Of a DNA stretch of 5,629 bases, positions 1-5,629 are shown in pieces; within the stretch, counting starts at the first letter, position 1, and every line of letters begins with the position of its first letter. The stretch is from Bacteroidota bacterium (lineage in GTDB: Bacteria > Bacteroidota > Bacteroidia > AKYH767-A > CANKSK01). Where the stretch lies: NCBI GenBank assembly GCA_947485425.1, contig CANKSK010000089.1, positions 1-5,629 on the forward strand. Direction: 5' to 3'. Under the pieces are notes generated by a model. That model did not search any database and was not told the DNA's origin. It saw nothing but the letters and a program-made list of their open reading frames with translations. Made by a program: the position numbers and the translations under genes.

Positions 1-1
1 T

Positions 2-997
2 ATTTCATCGGTGATGGTTGTAAGTCCTGAAAGAAAAGTGGTAAATACAGATTTCAAAGCCCCCGGGTCTATTACCTATGATACGCGTATGTTTAGCAAT
101 ATTTCTGCTCGAATGAGTGGGCGAATTGAAAAAATGTATGTTCAATATGCATTTCAAGAAATCAAAAAAGGGGATAAACTTTTTGATATATATAGTCCTG
201 AAATAATAACGCCACAGCGCGATTTGATTTATTTGATGAATCACAATTACACTTTGGAAGAACTGAAAAAAACGGCTAGTTTGATAGAAGATGCCAGAGA
301 AAAATTGTTTCAATTGGGATTTACCAGAGATGAGGTTGATCAAATTGAGAGATCAAAAAAAGGTTTGGATGTACTCACTGTATATAGTCCTTCGGAAGGA
401 CATTTGCATGAATTGCAGATGAACGATTATCAATCGGGCGAGGGGATGTATAGTCCAAATCAAATTCAGAATCCCCGTCTTTCATTGAAAGAAGGCATGT
501 ATGTAAAGAAAGGGCAGAATGTACTCAGTTTAATTTATCCCCATACGGTTTGGGCTGAGTTGAATATCTTTCCTGAAGATTATTCCAAAATCCATTTAAA
601 GCAAGAATTATCCATTGCTTTGAATGATCGAAAAGATACGCTGATAAAAGGGAAAATAGATTTTATAGAACCCATTTACACAAAAAATATTAAATCCTTG
701 CGTGTTCGGGTGACTCTCGACAATTTTAAGCATATCTTGAAGGTGGGGCAGTTGGTGAGTGCTACGATACAATCATCGCCGAAGGAGGGTTTGTGGATTC
801 CAATCAGCTCTGTGATAAACCTCGGAACCCGAAAAATGGTATGGATTCAAAAAAGTAAAGGGGTCTTGGTTCCAAAGGAAATTATGACGGGGGGGACTAC
901 AGCATCCATGTATGAAGTTACATCTGGTCTGGATGAAAAGGATCGCATCGCACTGAATGCTGCATTCATATTAGATAGTGAAACTTTTATTCAATGA
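2..997 (+). CDS. Heavy-metal RND efflux periplasmic adaptor (CusB/CzcB-like), 5'-truncated by window edge
   Basis: Membrane-fusion (adaptor) subunit of a tripartite RND metal exporter, which would link the inner-membrane pump to the outer-membrane channel in the periplasm. Numbering from the first complete codon, the visible part begins in the adaptor core. A first lipoyl half lies near residues 33-60 (SARMSGRIEKMYV, then KKGDKLFDIYSPE). A short helical hairpin with LFQLGF follows. The second lipoyl half (SEGHLHEL, then LKEGMYVKKGQNVLSLIYPHTVWAEL) is interrupted by a roughly 20-residue polar insert, which I recall from other Bacteroidota CusB proteins. Then come a beta-barrel and a membrane-proximal domain ending in TSGLDEKDRIALNAAFILDSE. 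The frame is open to base 2. A GTG at 11 and an ATG at 14 exist, but starting there would leave no signal sequence, so I treat the gene as partial; the missing part should hold the export signal and perhaps a metal-binding domain. The stop is one base before the next adaptor gene, implying one operon. The exported metal (Cu/Ag or Co/Zn/Cd) cannot be told from this fragment. Confidence 0.9.
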   Translation: MSSVMVVSPERKVVNTDFKAPGSITYDTRMFSNISARMSGRIEKMYVQYAFQEIKKGDKLFDIYSPEIITPQRDLIYLMNHNYTLEELKKTASLIEDAREKLFQLGFTRDEVDQIERSKKGLDVLTVYSPSEGHLHELQMNDYQSGEGMYSPNQIQNPRLSLKEGMYVKKGQNVLSLIYPHTVWAELNIFPEDYSKIHLKQELSIALNDRKDTLIKGKIDFIEPIYTKNIKSLRVRVTLDNFKHILKVGQLVSATIQSSPKEGLWIPISSVINLGTRKMVWIQKSKGVLVPKEIMTGGTTASMYEVTSGLDEKDRIALNAAFILDSETFIQ

Positions 998-998
998 A

Positions 999-2201
999 AT
1001 GGCTATGAAAATAAAGCACTTGTTTATTTGGCTATTATTGATTTTTCTGATGGCATGCACATCGGCAGAAAAGAAAGCGGATGATCCTTTTGTTTTTTAT
1101 ACCTGTTCAATGGATCCTCAGGTGATGGAGAAAAAGCCAGGCAGATGTCCTATTTGTAAGATGGATCTTACGCGCATTAAAATAGATCCAAATCAAAATC
1201 AGCAGGAAATCAAGTTGAGCGAGCGGCAAATAAAACTTGCAAATATTGGCATTCGGCCCGTGGAAGAGGTTTTATTTGGTAAGGAAAAAATATTGAATGC
1301 TACGATAACAGAAAATGAAAATTTGACAAAGTCGTTTGCTTCGCGAATGAATGGACGTATAGAAAAATTATATGTTCAATTTATTGGTCAGAAAATTGAA
1401 AAAGGTGATAAGTTATATGATATCTATAGCCAAGATTTGCTTCAGGCAGAGCGGGAGTATTTGATGGCTTTTGAAAATGAAAAATCTGTATCCGAAAATG
1501 GTCTTCATTATTCCGGTTTTCTGAAATCGGCATTAAATAGATTGTTTTTATTTGGGTTTGATGAACAGCAGCTGAAAAAACTGGAAACCGATGGACAAGC
1601 ATCTGCTTTTTATACGGTGCTCTCAGAAAGTTCTGGTGTAATCACCTCATTGAATATTACCCAAGGGGACCAAGTGGAGGAAGGGCAAGAGTTATTTAAG
1701 GTGTCGGATTTATCATCTTTATGGGTAGAAGCAGAATTGTTTGGCAACGAAATATTGCAAGTAAAAAATAACACAGAAGTTAAAATTACCTTTCCGGGAT
1801 TTCCCGGAAAAACGGTGTTTTCTAAAATAGCGTTTATGAGTCCAGAGATGTTGCCGGGCTCAAGAATCAATTTAATACGCGCAGAAATTTCCAATGTAGA
1901 TTTAAATTATCAGCCCGGAATGCTTGCTTTGCTATCCTTTAGAAGCGGTGTTAAAAAGACAATAGCCATACCATCCGATGCTTTGGTTATGGATGAAAAG
2001 GAAAATACGGTATGGCTTCAAATCAGAAAAGGCGTCTATCGGGCACAAAGGGTAGAGATCGGTATTCAGGGTGTTGATAGTATTGAAGTGGTGTCAGGTA
2101 TCTCTCAAGGGGATAGGCTTGTTGTTAGTGGCGTATATCTTCTTAACAGTGAATATTCAACCCGCAAGGGAAATCGTTTTACAAAAGAGCATGCTCACTA
2201 G
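999..2201 (+). CDS. CusB/CzcB-like RND efflux adaptor lipoprotein with N-terminal heavy-metal-binding domain
   Basis: Second, complete adaptor of the efflux system (400 aa). Residues 1-20 form a lipoprotein signal: a basic start, a hydrophobic run and a lipobox LMAC with Cys20 as the predicted lipidation site. Residues 31-58 form a heavy-metal-binding domain with YTC-S-M-D, then GRCPICKMDL (Cys36, Met38, Cys50, Cys53, Met55). Its usual His in the MHP position is Asp39. The adaptor body follows: first lipoyl half near 113-144 (ASRMNGRIEKLYV, KGDKLYDIYS), short hairpin, second half near 210-245 (SSGVITSLNITQGDQVEEGQELFKVSDLSSLWVEAEL), beta-barrel with FPGFPGKT, and membrane-proximal domain ending VVSGVYLLNSE. 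The tail KEHAH could add a weak metal site. ATG 999 is one base after the previous stop; ATG 1005 is an equally good start (398 aa) and both keep the signal peptide. A GTG at 978 would overlap the upstream gene and put extra residues ahead of the signal, so I reject it. It is clearly divergent from its neighbour, so it is not a recent duplicate. Confidence 0.93.
   Translation: MAMKIKHLFIWLLLIFLMACTSAEKKADDPFVFYTCSMDPQVMEKKPGRCPICKMDLTRIKIDPNQNQQEIKLSERQIKLANIGIRPVEEVLFGKEKILNATITENENLTKSFASRMNGRIEKLYVQFIGQKIEKGDKLYDIYSQDLLQAEREYLMAFENEKSVSENGLHYSGFLKSALNRLFLFGFDEQQLKKLETDGQASAFYTVLSESSGVITSLNITQGDQVEEGQELFKVSDLSSLWVEAELFGNEILQVKNNTEVKITFPGFPGKTVFSKIAFMSPEMLPGSRINLIRAEISNVDLNYQPGMLALLSFRSGVKKTIAIPSDALVMDEKENTVWLQIRKGVYRAQRVEIGIQGVDSIEVVSGISQGDRLVVSGVYLLNSEYSTRKGNRFTKEHAH
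1791..1810. repeat. Perfect 9-bp inverted repeat (2-base spacer) inside the second adaptor gene
   Basis: TTTCCGGGA and its exact reverse complement TCCCGGAAA are separated by two T residues. The same bases encode Phe-Pro-Gly twice in a row in the adaptor's beta-barrel, so the symmetry can arise from protein constraint and codon choice. An RNA hairpin would need a loop larger than the two-base spacer, so some inner pairs would open. There is no T-tract after it and it lies mid-gene, so it is not a terminator. The repeat is certain; a function is not supported. Confidence 0.5.
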
Positions 2202-2230
2202 GAAAGCATTTGGGGTTGTTAGGTGTTTTT

Positions 2231-2261
2231 TGTATGGGCAATATCTGAAATTTTTCATACA
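2231..2261. repeat. Short imperfect hairpin candidate in the gap between efflux and protease genes
   Basis: The 80-base gap after the adaptor stop contains TGTATG (2231-2236) and its reverse complement CATACA (2256-2261), 19 bases apart. The arms are short and AT-rich and pairing does not extend convincingly inward. It could be an operator half-site pair upstream of the protease gene, a weak transcript-end structure, or chance. I see no good match to the Bacteroidota promoter pattern (TTTG, then TAnnTTTG) at proper spacing here. Confidence 0.2.
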
Positions 2262-2281
2262 TTAGCCGATTATCATTGAAT

Positions 2282-3508
2282 ATGGAATACGAAATTTTAG
2301 AATTAAAAAACGGTTTACGAATTATTCATTCGCATAAAAAGGATGCTGAAATTTCGCATTGTGGTCTATTAATCAATGCCGGTACCCGAGATGAAACCCC
2401 TGAAGATGCAGGGATAGCCCATTTTATTGAGCATGTGCTTTTCAAAGGGACAAAAAAAAGAAAAGCTTTTCATATTCTCAATAGGCTTGAATCTGTAGGA
2501 GGTGAATTAAATGCGTATACAAGTAAGGAGGAGACTTGCGTTTATGCTTCATTTTTAAATATGCATTATGAACGCAGCATAGAAATTTTGGCAGATATCA
2601 GCTTTAATTCAATTTTTCCGGCAAAGGAAATCGAGAAGGAAAAGGATGTGATTATTGATGAAATTAAATCCTATCAGGACAATCCCATTGAGCAGATACA
2701 CGATGAGTTTGAGGAGATTATTTTTTCTGGTCATTCCCTTTCAATTCCCATTTTGGGAACGCCTCAATCGGTAAAAAAGTTAAATCGATCTAAAATCCTT
2801 CGATTTACGAAAGAATATTATGCCCCTGATAATATGGTATTTTCCTCTGTAGGAAATATTTCCTCTGATCAATTGGTTCAATTGCTTGAGAGGTATTTTG
2901 GGTCGATAAAGCCTTCTGCGCATGTGCGGGAACGGAAAGCTTTTAAAGGATATAAAAAGCGAGATATCGTTTATAAGAAGGAAAACTATCAGGCACATTG
3001 TGTGATTGGAAATGCCGCTTATGGATATAAGCATAAAAATAAAATGGGTTTCATATTATTGAATAATTTGTTCGGTGGTCCCGGTATGAATTCCAGGCTT
3101 AATTTGGCGATTAGAGAAAAATATGGATATACTTACAATATTGAATCAAACTATACACCCTATATAGATACAGGTGTATTTACAATTTACCTGGGAACAG
3201 ATCCTTTGCATTTGGATAAATCCATCGGATTGGTTTATAAGGAGCTTGATAAGTTGAAAAACAAATTATTGGGTACCCAGCAACTGAAACAAGCCAAGCA
3301 GCAGATGATAGGACAAATTGCCATGGCGCAAGAGAGCAGGTCAGGCCAGATGATATCTCTAGGAAAAAGTTTAATGAATTTCGGGAAAGTAGATGCTTTA
3401 AAGGATATCTATCAACAGATTGAGAAAATTAGTGGCTCTCAGCTGTTAGATATCGCCAATGAAGTATTTGATGAAAAAAGATTAAGTACCCTGATCTATA
3501 AATCGTAA
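2282..3508 (+). CDS. M16 family zinc metallopeptidase (pitrilysin / processing-peptidase beta-like)
   Basis: Predicted zinc endopeptidase of 408 aa, about the size of bacterial single-chain M16B proteins such as Bacillus YmxG/MlpA. The inverted zinc motif is intact: His47-Phe-Ile-Glu50-His51 within GIAHFIEHVLFKGT. Glu127 in IIDEIKSYQDNP lies 75 residues after the second His, the spacing of mitochondrial processing peptidase beta, and is the likely third zinc ligand. GGELNAYTSKEET (73-85) is another family block. The C-terminal half has the typical glycine-rich GGPGMNSRLNLAIREK and GYTY stretch, with Arg278 and Tyr285 at the positions of the family's substrate-binding Arg/Tyr pair, so both half-domains appear functional. 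I see no signal peptide, so it is probably cytoplasmic. ATG 2282 is preferred; an in-frame TTG at 2276 would add only two residues. The start lies 80 bases past the adaptor stop, and the next gene begins 6 bases after its stop, suggesting cotranscription with that gene. The natural substrate is unknown. Confidence 0.95.
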   Translation: MEYEILELKNGLRIIHSHKKDAEISHCGLLINAGTRDETPEDAGIAHFIEHVLFKGTKKRKAFHILNRLESVGGELNAYTSKEETCVYASFLNMHYERSIEILADISFNSIFPAKEIEKEKDVIIDEIKSYQDNPIEQIHDEFEEIIFSGHSLSIPILGTPQSVKKLNRSKILRFTKEYYAPDNMVFSSVGNISSDQLVQLLERYFGSIKPSAHVRERKAFKGYKKRDIVYKKENYQAHCVIGNAAYGYKHKNKMGFILLNNLFGGPGMNSRLNLAIREKYGYTYNIESNYTPYIDTGVFTIYLGTDPLHLDKSIGLVYKELDKLKNKLLGTQQLKQAKQQMIGQIAMAQESRSGQMISLGKSLMNFGKVDALKDIYQQIEKISGSQLLDIANEVFDEKRLSTLIYKS

Positions 3509-3514
3509 TATCAG

Positions 3515-4156
3515 ATGGAGTTTATTTCAGCAGAACTCAATGAATATGTAGAGTCGCATACCCAGCAAGAGCCTGTGGTGCTTGCAGAACTGTTTCGTGA
3601 AACACATGCCAATATTCTTATGCCTCGCATGATTTCGGGGAATTTGCAAGGGCAAATATTGCGGATGATATCGTTAATGATTCGTCCGAAGCAAATTTTG
3701 GAATTGGGAACGTATACAGGGTATTCTGCCATTTGTTTAAGTGATGGATTGGCAGAAGGAGGTATTTTGCACACCATTGACAATAATGAAGAGCTAGAAG
3801 AAATGGCTTTAAAATACTTTCAGAAGGCAGAAGTAGCCCATAAAATTAAATATTATCAGGGTGAAGCCCTGCAAATAATACCCCAAATAGAGGAGATTTT
3901 TGATTTGGTTTTCATTGATGCGGATAAAATCAATTATTCTTCTTATTTTGAGCTTGTATTACCTAAGTTGCGGCCGGGGGGATTTATTCTTGCGGATAAT
4001 GTGCTATGGAGTGGAAAAGTATTGGGGGGGACACATAAACCAGATAAAGATACCCAAGCCATCGATGCCTTTAACAAGAAAGTTCATCAAGATGAAAGGG
4101 TAGAACATGTTCTTCTTCCTTTGCGTGATGGAATCATGCTCATCCGAAAAAAATAA
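3515..4156 (+). CDS. Class I SAM-dependent O-methyltransferase (COMT/YrrM-like, methyltransferase family 3)
   Basis: Metal-dependent O-methyltransferase of 213 aa, the normal full length for the bacterial family. The SAM-binding motif is ILELGTYTGYSAICL (61-75), and the acidic residue that would hold the SAM ribose is Asp89 in LHTIDNN. Divalent-metal ligands are visible as Asp135 in FIDADK and Asp161-Asn162 in ILADNVLWSG, with Lys138 next to the active site. The end, LPLRDGIMLIRKK, is the family's usual final strand. Relatives methylate catechols and other hydroxylated small molecules, and B. subtilis YrrM (TrmR) methylates 5-hydroxyuridine in tRNA position 34; a tRNA role is possible here but the sequence alone does not decide. 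No signal peptide, so cytoplasmic. ATG 3515 is 6 bases after the protease stop, indicating a two-gene transcription unit. A run of seven G (4024-4030) lies in the coding sequence but the frame is intact. Confidence 0.94.
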   Translation: MEFISAELNEYVESHTQQEPVVLAELFRETHANILMPRMISGNLQGQILRMISLMIRPKQILELGTYTGYSAICLSDGLAEGGILHTIDNNEELEEMALKYFQKAEVAHKIKYYQGEALQIIPQIEEIFDLVFIDADKINYSSYFELVLPKLRPGGFILADNVLWSGKVLGGTHKPDKDTQAIDAFNKKVHQDERVEHVLLPLRDGIMLIRKK

Positions 4157-4231
4157 AGGATTAAACCTTGCGTTAAATTCGATGTCTAAACAAATAATTA
4201 AACCATTTATAAACCTTAAAAAATCAATCGT
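4157..4231 (+). promoter_or_regulatory. AT-rich intergenic leader with repeated TAAAC words, probable promoter region of the Spy-like gene
   Basis: This 75-base gap separates the O-methyltransferase stop from the Spy-like start. It contains TAAACC at 4162, 4199 and 4210 and TAAACA at 4187, giving start-to-start spacings of 25, 12 and 11 bases, close to multiples of a helical turn. The stretch just before the ATG is A-rich, as is common in Bacteroidota leaders, with no Shine-Dalgarno. I found no convincing TTTG / TAnnTTTG promoter pair, so the promoter assignment is inference from position. In such AT-rich DNA the repeated words may be chance. Confidence 0.3.
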
Positions 4232-4624
4232 ATGAAAAAGTATTTGAAAAGTTTAGCCGTAATGAGTATGTTGTTCTTCAGCGTAAGCGGAATAATGGCA
4301 CAACAGCCACAAGCTAGAAAAGCTTTTAGCGCTGAGGAAATCGCTGAAAAACAAGTAGGTATTTTAAAGTCGCAATTGTCATTGACAGATGAGCAGGTGG
4401 CAAGTATAAAAGTTTTATTTGCTGAGCGCAATACAAAAGTTCAGGAACTGAGAAAAAATAGCAATGGAGATAAAGAAGTATTGAAAAAAGGCGGTAAAGA
4501 AATTCGTGCAACAACGGATGCCGGTTTATTCAAAATTTTAACGCCAGAACAAAAGGCTCAATATGCTAAAATCAAAGAAGAGCGCAAAGAGACCCGTAAA
4601 AACCGTGCTTTAGATAAAAAATAA
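4232..4624 (+). CDS. Small secreted Spy/CpxP-like protein with two LTxxQ motifs
   Basis: Exported protein of 130 aa. Residues 1-23 are a clear Sec signal peptide (MKKYLKSLAV, hydrophobic core, predicted cleavage after IMA, before QQPQ) with no lipobox Cys, so the mature protein should be soluble in the periplasm. The mature part looks almost wholly helical and highly charged. It carries two copies of the LTxxQ motif, LTDEQ (51-55) and LTPEQ (103-107), the hallmark of the Spy/CpxP/ZraP group. In that group, Spy is an ATP-independent periplasmic chaperone, CpxP modulates envelope-stress signalling and ZraP binds zinc. The Lys/Arg/Glu-rich C-terminus (EERKETRKNRALDKK) is typical of the many uncharacterised Bacteroidota relatives. 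There is no Cys, and no His-rich metal site is visible. The gap of 75 bases before it suggests its own promoter; the next gene starts 5 bases after its stop. A chaperone or stress role is inferred from family only. Confidence 0.88.
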   Translation: MKKYLKSLAVMSMLFFSVSGIMAQQPQARKAFSAEEIAEKQVGILKSQLSLTDEQVASIKVLFAERNTKVQELRKNSNGDKEVLKKGGKEIRATTDAGLFKILTPEQKAQYAKIKEERKETRKNRALDKK

Positions 4625-4629
4625 TTTGT

Positions 4630-5607
4630 ATGGAGAAGCTTTTAAAGGATGATTATATTCATGGGGGTACCCAAAAAGATTTTTATCAAGAGGATGAGCG
4701 GGAGTTTTGCCATTGTCCATTGTGTGATGCGAATGATTTTGTGCATATAGACTCCGACAGAGGTCTTTCTGTTGTTCGTTGTAAATCGTGCAATCTCATT
4801 TATACCAATCCAAGGGCAAAGAATGCCGATGAAAATTATTTTGGGGATGCCTCTGTTTTTCACAGTGAAGCCAGGCTTATATTCAAAGGTAAAAAGGTAC
4901 ATCATCGCGATCGTAACTACGAATATGAGTTGGAGCAGATCAAAAAAATAAAACCCTTTGGAAGATTGCTAGATGTAGGAACCAATATGGGATTCTTTCT
5001 GCGCAAGGCTAGAGAGTTTGGATATGAAACCGAAGGTGTTGAGCCTAGTCCTGCATTATCAGATATTGCCAGAAAGGAATGGGGTTTAAAGATTCACACT
5101 TCCTATCTGCAAGATGCTGATCTGCAGGAAAATCATTATGACATCATCACCTTGATAGATGTTTTTGAACATGTTATCAATCCCAAAGATTTGTTGGCTA
5201 CTTCTTATCGCCTATTGAAAGAGGATGGCATTATGGCTATCAAAGTGCCTAATGGCGATTATAATCATTTCAAGATGAAGCTTGCACAATGGAGTGGAAA
5301 AAAGGAAAATATGGACATCTGGGACTGTTGTGAGCATGTTGTTTATTACACCCCGGCGACCTTTAAAAAGATGGCTGATAGCTGCGGATTTAAAGTTCGC
5401 AGCTATTTTGTGCCTCTGCCAATTCACAATCCAATATGGGCCAACCTGGTCGGACATTATTATCAATATCCATCCCCCTTCATTCTCGATTGGAAAAGAA
5501 TTCTCATGCGTAATATTTTTTATCGCATTGGAAAATTTGAAAAGATTTTTGGCGGCAAGATTCGGTTTGGCCCTGATCTGATGTTTATTGTTGAAAAGAA
5601 AAAATAA
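4630..5607 (+). CDS. SAM-dependent methyltransferase with N-terminal zinc ribbon
   Basis: Class I methyltransferase of 325 aa with three visible parts. Residues 27-62 form a zinc-ribbon-like module with Cys29-Pro-Leu-Cys32 and Cys51-Lys-Ser-Cys54, followed by NLIYTNPR, a common lead-in of this family. The Rossmann methyltransferase core runs from about 110 to 215: motif I LLDVGTNMGFFL (Asp115, Gly117, Gly121), acidic residue Glu138 in EGVEPS for the SAM ribose, IDVFEHV (177-183) and the LLKEDGIMAIKVPN strand. A C-terminal region includes EHVVYYTPATFKKMADSCGF, typical of Methyltransf_23-type enzymes. Relatives act on sugars, polysaccharide or natural-product precursors and quinone-like compounds; the substrate here is not recognisable. 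No signal peptide, so cytoplasmic. ATG 4630 sits 5 bases after the Spy-like stop, so it is probably cotranscribed with that gene, though no shared function is evident. The gene ends 22 bases before the right edge with no terminator seen. Confidence 0.92.
   Translation: MEKLLKDDYIHGGTQKDFYQEDEREFCHCPLCDANDFVHIDSDRGLSVVRCKSCNLIYTNPRAKNADENYFGDASVFHSEARLIFKGKKVHHRDRNYEYELEQIKKIKPFGRLLDVGTNMGFFLRKAREFGYETEGVEPSPALSDIARKEWGLKIHTSYLQDADLQENHYDIITLIDVFEHVINPKDLLATSYRLLKEDGIMAIKVPNGDYNHFKMKLAQWSGKKENMDIWDCCEHVVYYTPATFKKMADSCGFKVRSYFVPLPIHNPIWANLVGHYYQYPSPFILDWKRILMRNIFYRIGKFEKIFGGKIRFGPDLMFIVEKKK
5378..5406. repeat. Perfect 9-bp inverted repeat inside the zinc-ribbon methyltransferase gene
   Basis: ATAGCTGCG (5378-5386) and its exact reverse complement CGCAGCTAT (5398-5406) flank 11 bases, with some further weak pairing possible inside the loop. 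It would form a stable mRNA stem-loop, but it lies about 200 bases before the stop codon and has no following T-tract, so it is not a normal terminator. The pairing is certain; any role is unsupported. Confidence 0.5.
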
Positions 5608-5629
5608 ATTACCTGCTTGCCTCTATGAA

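Noticed and set aside
978..998. GTG 978 as the start of the second adaptor, overlapping the first by 20 bases
   Set aside because: It adds seven residues including Asn-Glu ahead of an already complete lipoprotein signal peptide; ATG 999 or 1005 gives a normal signal and a one- or seven-base gap after the upstream stop.
1791..1810. Reading the intragenic palindrome as a terminator or a mobile-element end
   Set aside because: No T-tract follows, the gene continues intact for about 390 bases, and no target-site duplication or partner repeat is visible.
2071..2265. A 64-residue + strand reading frame overlapping the end of the second adaptor and the following gap
   Set aside because: Most of it lies in another frame of a well-supported gene, and the product has no recognisable motif; no reason to treat it as a gene.
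2202..2281. Promoter for the protease gene: TTTG at 2209 with a TA-containing element about 20 bases on
   Set aside because: The downstream element (TATGGGCA) matches only the TA of TAnnTTTG, and shifting the spacing does not give a better match.
3511..3783. Long minus-strand reading frames opposite the genes (for example 3511-3783, 1610-1894, 4642-4905)
   Set aside because: They mirror strong + strand genes, have no recognisable domains, and are expected as by-products of coding bias.
1..5629. A new defence, mobile or peptide-maturation system
   Set aside because: All six genes belong to familiar families with intact motifs, and no transposase, integrase, nuclease, repeat array or precursor peptide is visible in any frame.

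Overview
The window looks like an ordinary stretch of an AT-rich Bacteroidota chromosome. The basis is protein style rather than a marker gene: a lipoprotein CusB-type adaptor with an N-terminal heavy-metal-binding domain, a Bacteroidota-type O-methyltransferase and M16 peptidase, A-rich leaders before start codons, and no clear Shine-Dalgarno sequences. A more exact placement (for example Sphingobacteriales or Chitinophagales) is a guess. All six supported genes lie on the + strand. I see no tRNA, rRNA, CRISPR array, insertion sequence or convincing terminator.

Region 1 (2-2201) is the tail of a heavy-metal RND efflux locus. It holds two consecutive periplasmic adaptor genes (CusB/CzcB type) separated by one base. 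The first is cut by the left window edge and has lost its N-terminus. The second is complete: a predicted lipoprotein with a Cys-rich metal-binding domain followed by the usual adaptor body. The inner-membrane pump and outer-membrane channel are not in the window and probably lie to the left.

Region 2 (2282-4156), after an 80-base gap, is a tight pair: a complete zinc-dependent M16 (pitrilysin / processing-peptidase beta-like) protease and, 6 bases on, a metal-dependent class I O-methyltransferase of the COMT/YrrM family. Both appear cytoplasmic.

Region 3 (4232-5607), after a 75-base AT-rich gap carrying several TAAAC words, is a small secreted Spy/CpxP-like protein with two LTxxQ motifs, followed 5 bases later by a SAM-dependent methyltransferase with an N-terminal four-cysteine zinc ribbon. 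The last 22 bases hold nothing recognisable.

The first two genes clearly work together in metal export across the envelope. The Spy-like protein could be a related envelope-stress component, but that is only suggested by proximity. I find no compelling evidence of a new system. The most interesting point is the pair of divergent adaptors in one efflux operon, which recalls two-adaptor pumps such as TriABC.
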